A program made the position numbers and the translations under genes. Shown here piece by piece: positions 35,853 through 45,083 of a stretch of DNA of 64,000 nucleotides. The notes below the pieces were generated by a model. It did no database searches. It worked only from the letters and a program-made list of their open reading frames with translations, and was not told the origin of the DNA. The stretch is from Pseudomonas pharyngis (GTDB taxonomy: Bacteria; Pseudomonadota; Gammaproteobacteria; Pseudomonadales; Pseudomonadaceae), in NCBI RefSeq assembly GCF_021602345.1, contig NZ_BQID01000006.1:186001-250000 (forward strand), in the 5' to 3' direction. Positions within the stretch are counted from its first letter, which is position 1. Every line of letters begins with the position of its first letter.

Positions 35853-38777
35853 ATGCAAGGCAAGAACAGTTCTGGACACGATTTGGCACTCAACGAACAG
35901 TTGACCGTTGTGCTGATATCTCACGAACGCCCGGCGTTTCTGCGCAGGGCCGTGCGTTTCTACAGCGCCCTGCCGTGCAGGATCCTGGTGCTGGACTCGT
36001 CCGCCGAGGCATTGCCGGGCGTGGCCGGGCAATTTGCCAACGTGGAATATCAGCATCTGCCGCAGTTCGGCTATTGGGGCATCCGCGCCAAGCTGGCCTA
36101 CGGCGTGCAGCAGTTGCAGACCCCCTACATGGTGTTCGCCGCCGACGATGACTTCCTGGTGCACGATGCCTTGCACCAGGCCGTTGACTTCATGGATGCC
36201 AACCCCGACTACAGCTTGTGCCACGGCTACAGCATGATGTACCTGACGCTGGCCAATGGCGTCAGCTACTACCGTCGTGACAAGAAAGTCTGCGAGGACT
36301 ACTCGGCCGATCGTGCCCAGGATCGCCTGCTGGAATACATGTCCCAGTACCTGCCGCCGTTTTATGCGGTGCAGCGCACCGAGATTCTGCGCGACTGGTA
36401 TGACGCGATGCCGCAAGACACGATCTTCCAGTGGCAGGAAGTCGGTCACACGTACTACATGCTGGCACGCGGCAAGGCACGTATCCTGCCGATCCCCTAT
36501 GTTGTGCGTGAAATCAACTATCAGCATTCCGATCACAACACCGAGATCTTTCACTCACTGGCTTACACCGACGCCAAATCGGTGTCCGAGCGAGAGGCGT
36601 TTGCCACGTTCCTGGCCGGGTTGCCGACCCAGGTCGAGCATCAGGATCCGCAACAGGGAAAACAGTTTGTCCTGCAAAGTTTCGAAGCCCTGGCCGACAG
36701 CCTGCGCACTGGTCGGGCATTGACCGCCGAATTGATTCTGGAGTCGACCTGGACCGACATCGAAGCCGGCCCGCAGCGCCGCTTCGGGCCGAAACAGTAC
36801 GTCGAAATGCCGTTCTACAATCAGGCGTTCTTCGATCAGTTGACCCAGTTCGAGTTTCTGCTGCACGCCATGCCGGCCGGCCGCATCCAGTTGCAAGGCC
36901 TGGAAGGCATCTGGGCCCGCCAGGAAAACCTGATGCAGGCCCGCAACAACGACACACCGGAAAGCGTGGTGGACCGCTTGTGGCAAGCCCACGACGCCAA
37001 CGTATTCAACCGCACGGTGATCAACCGTCTGGTGGCGCAACTGCAATTGCTGGGCGAGGACGAAGACGCCGAAAAACTGCGTGCGTGGGTCGCTCGACTC
37101 GAAGCGGTGTCGCTCGAAGGCAATCAGGCGGTATTCGGCAAAATGCTGACCGGGCGTTTGCTCAAGTGGCTCGATGAGCGTCAGCCGGATGCCGGGCAGG
37201 CCCAGGCCATTGCCCGTCAACTGGCGGGCAATGGCGGCAGTCCGCAGTTCGGCATCTTCCTGCTGGATCTGGACAACGACATCGACAAGCTGCAGGTCAC
37301 CCTGGACAGTCTGCTGGAAGGACACAGCAAGGCATTCAAGGTTGTGGTGTTCACCACCGGTGAACCACCGGCCGCGACCACGGCGCAGAATACCTTGCAC
37401 TTTGTACGGGTGACCCAGGGCAACTTTGTCGACAAGCTGAACCTGAGCGTCAATCAATCGCCGTGCGACTGGCTGCTGCTGGCCGAAGCGGGCGACGAGT
37501 TCACCGCCAGCGGTCTGCTGCGTGCCGGTCTGGAACTGCAGTCGGCCGACGGTTGCCGTGCGGTGGCCACCGATGAAATCCAGCGCAGCGCCGACGGTGC
37601 CCTGGTGGACGTGTTCCGTCCGGGCTTCAACCTCGATCTGCTGCAAAGTCTGCCAGCCCTCATGGCGCGGCACTGGCTGATCCGCCGTGAAGTGCTGATC
37701 GAGGCGGGCGGTTACCAGGCCGACTTCAGCAAGGCGCTGGAATTCGACCTGTTGCTGCGCATCATCGAGCAGGGTGGTCTGGGCGGCCTCGCGCACCTCG
37801 ACGAACCACTGCTGATTACCCGCTCTTCGGAGCTGGCAGAGAACACCGATGAACGTCAGGCGCTGCTGCGTCACCTGGGCAATCGTGGCTACAAGGCCAA
37901 GATCACCTCGTCGACGCCCGGCACTTACCAGATCGATTATCGCCACACCGAGCAGCCGCTGGTGTCGATCATCCTGCCGGTCAGCGATGATCTGCCGGCC
38001 TTGCAACGTTGCCTGGAAGGCGTGTTGCTGAGAACCCGCTACACCCGCTATGAAGTGTTGCTGGCGGCACGGGCTGGTCAGTCAGCCGCCGTCAACGACT
38101 GGCTGGGCACCCTGAGCCACGCCAAAGTCCGCGTTATGCATGCCGATCAACCGCTGAGCGACGCGGCGTTGTGCAACGCCGCCAGCCAGCAGGCGCAAGG
38201 CGAGTACCTGGTGCTGATGGCCGCTGACAGCGAAGTCGTCAACCCGAACTGGATCGAGTCGCTGCTCAACCATGCCCAGCGTCCTGAAGTGGGCGTCGTC
38301 GGGCCGAAGCTGGTCGACCGCGACGGGAAAGTCTCCCAGGCCGGTCTGATTCTCGGCGCGGATGGCACCGTTGGTTCGGCCTTCATCGGCGAGAAGCACG
38401 ACGCCGAAGGTTACATGCATCGTCTGCAGGTTGATCAGAACTACTCGGCCGTGTCGGGCGTGTGCCTGATGGTGAGCAAAGAGTTGTTCGACGCCCTGGG
38501 CGGGCTGGACGCCAAAAGCTTCGACGAAGGTTTCAGTGACGTCGACCTGTGCCTCAAGGCCGGTCAGGCCGGTTACCTCACCGTGTGGACGCCGCTGGTG
38601 CAGGTGCTGCATGACGGGCAACTGTCGCAAGCGCCGCAGGCTCTGGAAGCACTGGCTGAAAAATGGTCCTCCGTCTTCGCTCAGGATCCGGCCGGTAACC
38701 CGAACCTGATCCTCAGCGGCAAAGGTTTTGGTCTGAACGAACGTGCTGCGGTGAATTGGGCGCAGTGGCTGGGCTGA
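35853..38777 (+). CDS. Second giant multidomain glycosyltransferase (GT2 modules)
   Basis: 974 residues from ATG 35853, chosen over a TTG at 35817 because GGGGAA precedes it. Block 1 (about 10-285): TVVLISHERPAFLRRAVRFY and AADDDFLVHDAL near residue 95. A helical linker follows to about 460. Block 2 (about 465-690) and block 3 (about 705-940; LVSIILPVSDDLPALQRC, NHAQRPEVGVVG, FSDVDLCLKAGQAGYLTVWTP) are GT2-like. Blocks 2-3 align with the middle of the first giant enzyme, including the shared NHAQRPEVGVVG stretch; the GT-B block is absent. Probably transfers sugars of the flagellin glycan. Confidence 0.9.
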   Translation: MQGKNSSGHDLALNEQLTVVLISHERPAFLRRAVRFYSALPCRILVLDSSAEALPGVAGQFANVEYQHLPQFGYWGIRAKLAYGVQQLQTPYMVFAADDDFLVHDALHQAVDFMDANPDYSLCHGYSMMYLTLANGVSYYRRDKKVCEDYSADRAQDRLLEYMSQYLPPFYAVQRTEILRDWYDAMPQDTIFQWQEVGHTYYMLARGKARILPIPYVVREINYQHSDHNTEIFHSLAYTDAKSVSEREAFATFLAGLPTQVEHQDPQQGKQFVLQSFEALADSLRTGRALTAELILESTWTDIEAGPQRRFGPKQYVEMPFYNQAFFDQLTQFEFLLHAMPAGRIQLQGLEGIWARQENLMQARNNDTPESVVDRLWQAHDANVFNRTVINRLVAQLQLLGEDEDAEKLRAWVARLEAVSLEGNQAVFGKMLTGRLLKWLDERQPDAGQAQAIARQLAGNGGSPQFGIFLLDLDNDIDKLQVTLDSLLEGHSKAFKVVVFTTGEPPAATTAQNTLHFVRVTQGNFVDKLNLSVNQSPCDWLLLAEAGDEFTASGLLRAGLELQSADGCRAVATDEIQRSADGALVDVFRPGFNLDLLQSLPALMARHWLIRREVLIEAGGYQADFSKALEFDLLLRIIEQGGLGGLAHLDEPLLITRSSELAENTDERQALLRHLGNRGYKAKITSSTPGTYQIDYRHTEQPLVSIILPVSDDLPALQRCLEGVLLRTRYTRYEVLLAARAGQSAAVNDWLGTLSHAKVRVMHADQPLSDAALCNAASQQAQGEYLVLMAADSEVVNPNWIESLLNHAQRPEVGVVGPKLVDRDGKVSQAGLILGADGTVGSAFIGEKHDAEGYMHRLQVDQNYSAVSGVCLMVSKELFDALGGLDAKSFDEGFSDVDLCLKAGQAGYLTVWTPLVQVLHDGQLSQAPQALEALAEKWSSVFAQDPAGNPNLILSGKGFGLNERAAVNWAQWLG

Positions 38778-38809
38778 TGCCTCGGGGTACAGGAAACAGG
38801 ACTCAAGAC

Positions 38810-39811
38810 ATGTTCAACGGTAAATCGATTTTCATCTCCGGTGGCACCGGCTCGTTCGGGCGCAAGTTCATCGCGCGCCTGCTCGAGCAATACCAGCCCA
38901 AGCGCGTGGTGGTGTTCTCCCGGGATGAGCTCAAGCAATACGAAATGCAGCAGACGTTCAACGCGCCGTGCATGCGTTACTTCCTCGGTGACGTGCGCGA
39001 CGCCGATCGTCTGCGTCAGGCCATGCGCGGCATCGATTACGTGGTGCATGCCGCGGCGTTGAAGCAAGTGCCGGCGGCGGAATACAACCCAACCGAATGC
39101 ATCCGCACCAACGTCAACGGCGCGGAAAACATCATCGCCGCCGCCATCGACAACGGGGTGAAGAAAGTCGTTGCGCTGTCCACCGACAAGGCGGCGAGCC
39201 CGATCAACCTGTACGGCGCCACCAAGTTGCTGTCGGACAAGTTGTTCGTCGCGGCCAACAATATCGCCGGTGAGCAGCAAACGCGTTTTGCCGTGGTGCG
39301 CTACGGCAACGTCGCCGGTTCGCGCGGGTCAGTGGTGCCGTTTTTCAGCAAGCTGATCGCCGATGGCGCGACAGAGCTGCCGATCACCGATGAGCGCATG
39401 ACCCGCTTCTGGATCACCCTCGATCACGGCGTGCAATTCGTGCTCGACAGCTTTGCGCGGATGCACGGCGGTGAAGTGTTCGTGCCGAAGATCCCGTCGA
39501 TCCGCGTGGTCGATCTCGCGCGGGGAATGGCCGAACACCTGCCGCACAAGAACGTCGGCATTCGTCCGGGCGAGAAGCTGCACGAATTGATGGTGCCGCT
39601 GGACGATGCGCGGATGACCCTGGAGTTCGCCGATCACTACACCATCCAGCCGTCGATCCGTTTCACCAGCGTCGACGTGGATTTCGCCGAGGACAAACTC
39701 GGTGAGCGTGGGGTGCCGGTCGGCGAAGACTTCGAGTACCGCTCCGACACCAACCCGCACTTCCTTTCGGTGGGGCAGATCGCCGAGCTGCACGCGAAGC
39801 TGTCGGTATGA
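38810..39811 (+). CDS. pseB: UDP-GlcNAc 4,6-dehydratase (inverting), pseudaminate step 1
   Basis: 333 residues from ATG 38810. Extended SDR fold: SIFISGGTGSFGRKFI, catalytic residues in STDKAASPINLYGATKLLSDK (Asp-Lys and Tyr-x3-Lys), and MTRFWITLDHGVQFV. PseB removes water and inverts C5 to give UDP-4-keto-6-deoxy-L-AltNAc. A longer GTG-started frame overlaps the glycosyltransferase end and is not conserved. It overlaps pseC by 4 bp. Confidence 0.97.
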   Translation: MFNGKSIFISGGTGSFGRKFIARLLEQYQPKRVVVFSRDELKQYEMQQTFNAPCMRYFLGDVRDADRLRQAMRGIDYVVHAAALKQVPAAEYNPTECIRTNVNGAENIIAAAIDNGVKKVVALSTDKAASPINLYGATKLLSDKLFVAANNIAGEQQTRFAVVRYGNVAGSRGSVVPFFSKLIADGATELPITDERMTRFWITLDHGVQFVLDSFARMHGGEVFVPKIPSIRVVDLARGMAEHLPHKNVGIRPGEKLHELMVPLDDARMTLEFADHYTIQPSIRFTSVDVDFAEDKLGERGVPVGEDFEYRSDTNPHFLSVGQIAELHAKLSV

Positions 39812-40965
39812 TTCCGTACGGTCGGCAGAGCCTCGACCAGGCGGACATCGACGCGGTCGTCGAGGTGTTGCAGTCCGACTGGTTGACCCAGGGGCCGACC
39901 ATCGAACGCTTCGAGCAGGCGATGGCCGAGCGTTGCCAGGCCGATTTCGCCGTGGCGGTGTGCAACGCCACGGCGGCGCTGCACATTGCCTGTCTGGCGG
40001 CGGGGCTCGGCGCGGGCGACCGCTTGTGGACCACGCCGAACACCTTTCTCGCGTCGGCCAACTGCGGGCGTTATTGCGGCGCTGACGTTGACTTCGTCGA
40101 CATCGATCCGCTGACCTGGAACCTCGATGCTGAAGTTCTGGCGAGCAAACTTGATGCTGCCGAGCGCGACGGCACCTTGCCCAAAGTACTGGTGGCGGTC
40201 GCGTTCTCCGGGCAGAGCTGCGACATGCGGCGGATTGCCGAACTGGCCGTGCGCTACAACTTCACCGTCATTGAAGATGCCTCCCACGCGGTCGGCGCCC
40301 GTTACGCCGGGCGCCCGGTGGGCTGCGGTGAATTTGCCGCGATGACCGTGTTCAGCTTCCACCCGGTGAAGATCATCACCAGCGGCGAAGGCGGCATGGT
40401 GCTGACCAATCGCCCGGAACTGGCCGAGCGTCTGCAACGCCTGCGCAGCCACGGCATGACCCGCGATCCGCAGCAGATGACCGAACCCAGCCACGGCCCG
40501 TGGTACTACCAGCAGGTCGAGTTGGGATTCAATTACCGGATCACCGATCTGCAAGCCGCGCTGGGCCTGTCACAGCTGAGCAAACTGGACGAGTTCATCG
40601 CCCGTCGCCGGGAGCTGGCCGCGCGTTACGACCGTCTGCTGGCGTACTTGCCGGTCACCGTGCCGAGCCTCCAGCCGGAGGCCGAATCGGCCTGGCATCT
40701 TTACGTGGTGCGTTTGCAGACCGAGCGCATCAGCCTCAGTCACCGTCAGGTGTTCGAAGGCTTGCGCGCCGCCGGCATCGGCGTGAACCTGCACTACATT
40801 CCGCTGCATCTGCAGCCGTACTATCGTGATCTGGGTTTTGCCGAGGGCGACTTTCCCGAAGCCGAGCGTTATTACGCCGAAGCGATCAGCCTGCCCCTGT
40901 TCCCGTTGCTGAGCGATCAGCAGCAGGACTACGTGGTCGAACAATTGCGTCGGTTGACTGAATGA
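39808..40965 (+). CDS. pseC: UDP-4-amino-4,6-dideoxy-L-AltNAc transaminase, pseudaminate step 2
   Basis: 385 residues, DegT/DnrJ family. N-terminus MIPYGRQSLDQADIDAVVEVLQSDWLTQGP is characteristic of PseC. PLP contacts in EDASHAVGARY and the Schiff-base lysine in FSFHPVKIITSGEGGM. It aminates C4 of the PseB product. Starts inside the pseB stop (ATGA), so translation is coupled. Confidence 0.96.
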   Translation: MIPYGRQSLDQADIDAVVEVLQSDWLTQGPTIERFEQAMAERCQADFAVAVCNATAALHIACLAAGLGAGDRLWTTPNTFLASANCGRYCGADVDFVDIDPLTWNLDAEVLASKLDAAERDGTLPKVLVAVAFSGQSCDMRRIAELAVRYNFTVIEDASHAVGARYAGRPVGCGEFAAMTVFSFHPVKIITSGEGGMVLTNRPELAERLQRLRSHGMTRDPQQMTEPSHGPWYYQQVELGFNYRITDLQAALGLSQLSKLDEFIARRRELAARYDRLLAYLPVTVPSLQPEAESAWHLYVVRLQTERISLSHRQVFEGLRAAGIGVNLHYIPLHLQPYYRDLGFAEGDFPEAERYYAEAISLPLFPLLSDQQQDYVVEQLRRLTE

Positions 40966-40996
40966 TTGCCGCCGTGGCGGTGGATGGAAAACGGTA

Positions 40997-41617
40997 ATGC
41001 GTGATCTGAGCGAGCAGGAACAATTCTGGCAGGGCGAATTCGGCGATCAGTACGTTGAGCGCAACGTCGGCCAGCCACTGGTGGCGGCCAATCTGGCGTT
41101 GTTCGCCAAGGCGCTGACTCGGGCGGGGCGGATCGACAGCCTGCTGGAGCTGGGCACCAACGCCGGCAACAACTTGCAGGCGCTGCGTCAGCTGTTGCCC
41201 CGCTGTGAGCTGTTCGGGGTCGAAATCAATGCCAGTGCCTGTGCCCAGGCGCGTGCGCTGGAGATTGCGAACATCTGGCACGGTTCGCTGTTCGACTTTC
41301 CCCGTGAGCGCCAATACGACCTGACCCTGAGCAAAGGCGTGCTGATCCATCTGGCGCCGGAACTACTGCCGACGGCGTATGCGCAGTTGTATGCGTTGAG
41401 TTCGCGCTACATCCTGATCGCCGAGTACTACAATCCGTCGCCGGTGGAAGTGTCCTATCGCGGCAACAGCGGCAAGCTGTTCAAGCGTGATTTCGCCGGG
41501 GAAATGCTCGATCGCTATCCCGATCTGCAACTGCTGGATTACGGCTTCGGTTATCACCGCGATCCGCAATTTCCGGTGGACGACATCACCTGGTTTCTGC
41601 TGGAAAAACGTCCTTGA
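40997..41617 (+). CDS. Pseudaminic acid biosynthesis-associated methylase
   Basis: 206 residues, class I SAM methyltransferase with LLELGTNAGNNLQALRQLLP as the SAM motif and a YILIAEYYNPSPVEVSYRG stretch. It matches what I know as the methylase family that sits in pse operons. Its substrate is not established; methylation of a pseudaminic acid intermediate or derivative is the usual suggestion. Located between pseC and pseF; its stop overlaps the pseF start. Confidence 0.85.
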   Translation: MRDLSEQEQFWQGEFGDQYVERNVGQPLVAANLALFAKALTRAGRIDSLLELGTNAGNNLQALRQLLPRCELFGVEINASACAQARALEIANIWHGSLFDFPRERQYDLTLSKGVLIHLAPELLPTAYAQLYALSSRYILIAEYYNPSPVEVSYRGNSGKLFKRDFAGEMLDRYPDLQLLDYGFGYHRDPQFPVDDITWFLLEKRP

Positions 41618-42309
41618 ACAACGTCGCAATCATCCCGGCCCGCGGGGGCAGCAAACGCATCCCGCGCAAGAATCTCAAGCCGTTCGACGGTGTGCCGATG
41701 ATTGTCCGTTCGATTCGCACGGCCCTCGATTCAGGGTTGTTCGAGCAGGTGGTGGTCAGCACCGACGACGCAGAGATCGCCGACATGGCGCGAGCCAACG
41801 GTGCTCATGTGCCGTTCATGCGTCCGGTGGAGCTGGCCGATGATTTCACCGGCACTGCGGCAGTGATCGTGCATGCCTTGCAGCAGTTGCCGGCCTTCGA
41901 ATACGCCTGCTGTGTGTACGCTACGGCGCCGCTGTTGCAGGCGCGGTTTCTGCGTCAGGGCCTGGAGTTGCTGGCGCAGCATCCGGACAAGTCCTTTGCT
42001 TTTTCAGTCACCGATTTCGGCTTTCCGGTGCAGCGCGCCCTGACCCTGGACGGGCAGGGCGCACTGACGGCGTTGTACCCCGAGTTTCGTAATACCCGTT
42101 CGCAGGATCTGCCGGCTGCCTTTCAGGATGCCGGCCAGTTCTATTGGGGTCGCCGCGAGGCGTGGCTGGGTGGCGAGGTGTTGTATTCGCCGGCCAGTCT
42201 GCCGGTGATCCTGCCACGCCATCTGGTGCAGGACATCGATACCGCCGAAGACTGGAAGCGCGCCGAGTACCTTTACGCGGCGCTAAAGGCCGGCGGAGAA
42301 CTGCAATGA
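41614..42309 (+). CDS. pseF: Pseudaminic acid cytidylyltransferase
   Basis: 231 residues from a TTG at 41614 that overlaps the upstream stop (TTGA). N-terminus AIIPARGGSKRIPRKNLKPFDG is the CMP-sugar synthetase signature, and STDDAEIADMARANGA follows. It activates pseudaminic acid with CTP to CMP-pseudaminate, the donor for flagellin glycosylation. The non-ATG start is supported by the signature beginning almost at residue 1. Confidence 0.95.
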   Translation: MNNVAIIPARGGSKRIPRKNLKPFDGVPMIVRSIRTALDSGLFEQVVVSTDDAEIADMARANGAHVPFMRPVELADDFTGTAAVIVHALQQLPAFEYACCVYATAPLLQARFLRQGLELLAQHPDKSFAFSVTDFGFPVQRALTLDGQGALTALYPEFRNTRSQDLPAAFQDAGQFYWGRREAWLGGEVLYSPASLPVILPRHLVQDIDTAEDWKRAEYLYAALKAGGELQ

Positions 42310-43808
42310 GAGTGCTGATCCGCGCCGACGCCTCGCCGACCATCGGCAGCGGCCACATCGTCCGGTGCCTGACGCTGGCGCGGGTGTTGCGTGCTCAGGG
42401 CAGTCATGTCGCGTTTGCCTGTCGTCGTTTACCCGGCCATCGGATCGAGGCGTTGCAGAACGAAGGCTTCGAGACCTTCGCATTGCCGGATCGTTACGCC
42501 GGTGAAGACCCGGAGCAGGCCATCGAATCGATGTTGCCGTGGCAGGCGGATATCGATGCACTGGCGGCGCAACTGGAAGGGCAGCCCGGATTTGACTGGG
42601 TCGTCGCCGACCATTACGGCCTCGACCATCACTGGCAGACCGCAGCTCGTCGCTTCGCACCACGGATTGCTGCCGTCGACGATCTGGCGACCCGCCGCTA
42701 CAGCGTGGATCTGCTGCTCAACCAAAACCTCTCCGGGCTCAGCGAAAACTATCAGCCGCTGCTGCCGGCCGGTTGCCGAACACTGCTCGGACCGCGCTTC
42801 GCCATGCTGCGTGAAGAATTCAGTGGCCCGGTCATCGAGATCAAACCGGTGGCGCGCCGGGTGCTGGTGAATTTCGGCGGCTTTGATGCGGCACGCCAGA
42901 CTCATCACGCAATGCTGGCGCTGGCGGATTTTTCCGAGCTGGAAGTGGATTTCGTCGCTGGTGCCGACAACCCGGCCTGGGCAGAGATGCAGGCGCTGGC
43001 CGAACCCCGACCACACTGGCGCCTGCACAGTTTCGTCAGCGATTTTCATCGGCGCATGACCGAGGCCGACCTGTTTATCGGCGCCGGCGGTGGCACCAGT
43101 TGGGAACGCGCGGCCCTGGGCCTGCCGACGATCTGCATTGCGGTGTCGAACAACCAACAGGCCAACGGCGAAGTGATGGCGGCGGCCGGGGCGCATGTGT
43201 TCATGGGCGCGCGCGAGCAGGTCAGCGTCGAGCAACTGCGTGATGCGATTGGCTTTGTCGTGGGCAACTTTTATTTGCGCCAGAGCCTGGCCGAGCGTTC
43301 GCGGCAACTGGTCGACGGGCGCGGTGCGCTGCGGGTGGCGGCGGCACTGGCCGGCGCGGTGCTCAAGTTGCGCCTGGCGACACTGGATGACGCGCAGTTG
43401 CTGTTTGACGGACGCAATGCCGAGGCGGTGCGCCGCTGGTCGCTGGACAGTGGGGCGATCGATCGGTCGCAACATGTGAACTGGCTGGACGCGAGCCTGC
43501 GCAATCCTCAGCGGTTGCTGCTGGTGGCCGAGGCGGATGACGGCCCGGTCGGTGTCCTGCGCTACGATCTGCGCGGCTTTGAGGCAGAGGTTTCGCTGTA
43601 TCTGATCGAGGGGCGTTTCGGCCTCGGCTGGGGCAGGGCGCTGCTGGCACAGGGCGAAGCCTTTGTGGCAGCGCACTGGCCGCAAATGACCGCCATTACC
43701 GCCCAAGTCTTGCCGGCCAATCAGCCCTCGATGAATGTTTTCCGTGACGCCGGGTTCACCCAGAGTGCCTGCGCGTTCACCAAGGTTTTGAAGGAATCCC
43801 GTCAATGA
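42306..43808 (+). CDS. pseG: Fusion of PseG (UDP-sugar hydrolase) and PseH-like N-acetyltransferase
   Basis: 500 residues from ATG 42306. Residues 1-345 match PseG: MRVLIRADASPTIGSGHIVR with the catalytic-type His17, DDLATRRYSVDLLLNQN, and the GT28-like IGAGGGTSWERAALGLPTI. Residues about 350-500 form a GNAT acetyltransferase (LRLATLDDAQLLFDGRNAEAVRRWS; LPANQPSMNVFRDAGFT), matching the PseH position in the pathway. PseH acetylates the C4 amino group and PseG then removes UDP, so successive steps are joined in one chain. No separate pseH is present, which supports the fusion. It overlaps pseF and pseI. Confidence 0.93.
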   Translation: MRVLIRADASPTIGSGHIVRCLTLARVLRAQGSHVAFACRRLPGHRIEALQNEGFETFALPDRYAGEDPEQAIESMLPWQADIDALAAQLEGQPGFDWVVADHYGLDHHWQTAARRFAPRIAAVDDLATRRYSVDLLLNQNLSGLSENYQPLLPAGCRTLLGPRFAMLREEFSGPVIEIKPVARRVLVNFGGFDAARQTHHAMLALADFSELEVDFVAGADNPAWAEMQALAEPRPHWRLHSFVSDFHRRMTEADLFIGAGGGTSWERAALGLPTICIAVSNNQQANGEVMAAAGAHVFMGAREQVSVEQLRDAIGFVVGNFYLRQSLAERSRQLVDGRGALRVAAALAGAVLKLRLATLDDAQLLFDGRNAEAVRRWSLDSGAIDRSQHVNWLDASLRNPQRLLLVAEADDGPVGVLRYDLRGFEAEVSLYLIEGRFGLGWGRALLAQGEAFVAAHWPQMTAITAQVLPANQPSMNVFRDAGFTQSACAFTKVLKESRQ

Positions 43809-44857
43809 GCAGTTTCAAGATCGGCAACCGCCGGATCGGTGCCGATGCGCCGCCGTTCATCATCGCTGAAATGAGCGGCAACCATAACCAGTCGCTGGAC
43901 GTCGCCTTGCAGATTGTCGAAGCGGCGGCAAAGGCCGGTGCCCATGCCTTGAAGCTGCAAACCTACACCGCCGAAACCATGACCCTGGATCTGGCGGAAG
44001 GCGAGTTCTTCATCAAGGATCCGAACAGTCTGTGGGCCGGTACTTCGCTCTACGACCTGTATGAAAAGGCCCACACACCCTGGGAGTGGCATGCGCCGAT
44101 CTTCGCCCGGGCCAAAGAGCTGGGCATGCTTGCGTTTTCGACACCGTTCGATGACAGCGCCGTGGACTTTCTCGAAAGCCTCGATGTGCCGGCCTACAAG
44201 ATCGCCAGTTTCGAAAACACCGATCTGCCGTTGATCCGCCGTGTCGCAGCGACCGGCAAACCGTTGATCATTTCCACCGGCATGGCCAGCATCGCCGAAC
44301 TCGACGAAACCGTGCGCGCCGCCCGTGAGGCGGGATGCAAGGATCTGGTGCTGCTCAAGTGCACCAGCACCTACCCGGCGACCCCGATCAACAGCAATGT
44401 GCGCACGATTCCGCATCTGCGTGAGTTGTTCGGTTGTGAGGTTGGGCTGTCAGACCATTCGATGGGCGTCGGCGTGTCGGTGGCGGCGGTGGCGCTGGGC
44501 GCGACGGTGGTGGAAAAACACTTCACCCTCGACCGTTCTGCCGGTGGGGTGGACGCCAGTTTCTCGCTGGAACCGGCGGAACTGGCCAGCCTGGTGGTCG
44601 AGACCGAGCGCGCATGGCAGGCCATGGGCCAGGTGCATTACGGCGTGACCGAGGCTGAGCAAAAGTCGCTGGTTTACCGTCGGTCGCTGTACGTCACGGC
44701 CGATATGGCGGCCGGTGAGCCCTTCACGGCGGCCAATGTACGTGCCATTCGTCCCGGTCTCGGTCTGCCGCCCAAGCACACCGATGCCGTCCTCGGGCGC
44801 CGTGCGCGCCAGCCGATCAAACGCGGTACGCCGCTGAACTGGTCATTGGTCGAATGA
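43805..44857 (+). CDS. pseI: Pseudaminic acid synthase
   Basis: 350 residues. NeuB-family barrel (FIIAEMSGNHNQSLDVALQIVEAAAKAGAHALKLQTYT; LKCTSTYPATP; GLSDHSMGVGVSVAAVALGATVVEKHFTLDRS) and a C-terminal antifreeze-like SAF domain (VRAIRPGLGLPPKHTDAVLG). It condenses the 2,4-diacetamido sugar with phosphoenolpyruvate. Last of the contiguous run from rfbF; 226 bp separate it from the next gene. Confidence 0.97.
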   Translation: MSSFKIGNRRIGADAPPFIIAEMSGNHNQSLDVALQIVEAAAKAGAHALKLQTYTAETMTLDLAEGEFFIKDPNSLWAGTSLYDLYEKAHTPWEWHAPIFARAKELGMLAFSTPFDDSAVDFLESLDVPAYKIASFENTDLPLIRRVAATGKPLIISTGMASIAELDETVRAAREAGCKDLVLLKCTSTYPATPINSNVRTIPHLRELFGCEVGLSDHSMGVGVSVAAVALGATVVEKHFTLDRSAGGVDASFSLEPAELASLVVETERAWQAMGQVHYGVTEAEQKSLVYRRSLYVTADMAAGEPFTAANVRAIRPGLGLPPKHTDAVLGRRARQPIKRGTPLNWSLVE

Positions 44858-45083
44858 CCCGATCTGTCATCGATTCGGCAAAATAGCGTGACCTGCGAGT
44901 CATAACGCGCATCTTCACTGTATTGTAATGACCGGGGAGATGGCGCCTGGCCCGTTTTCGGTTCCAGTGATAGCCCTTTGCGCTCCCCGTGGCTGCCCGT
45001 TGTGGCGGCCGTTTTCTGTTTGTCGGCGCCCCTCGAATCCTTGCGAGCGGTGGTATTGGGCTGTTTATTATTGGGAAGCCGTA

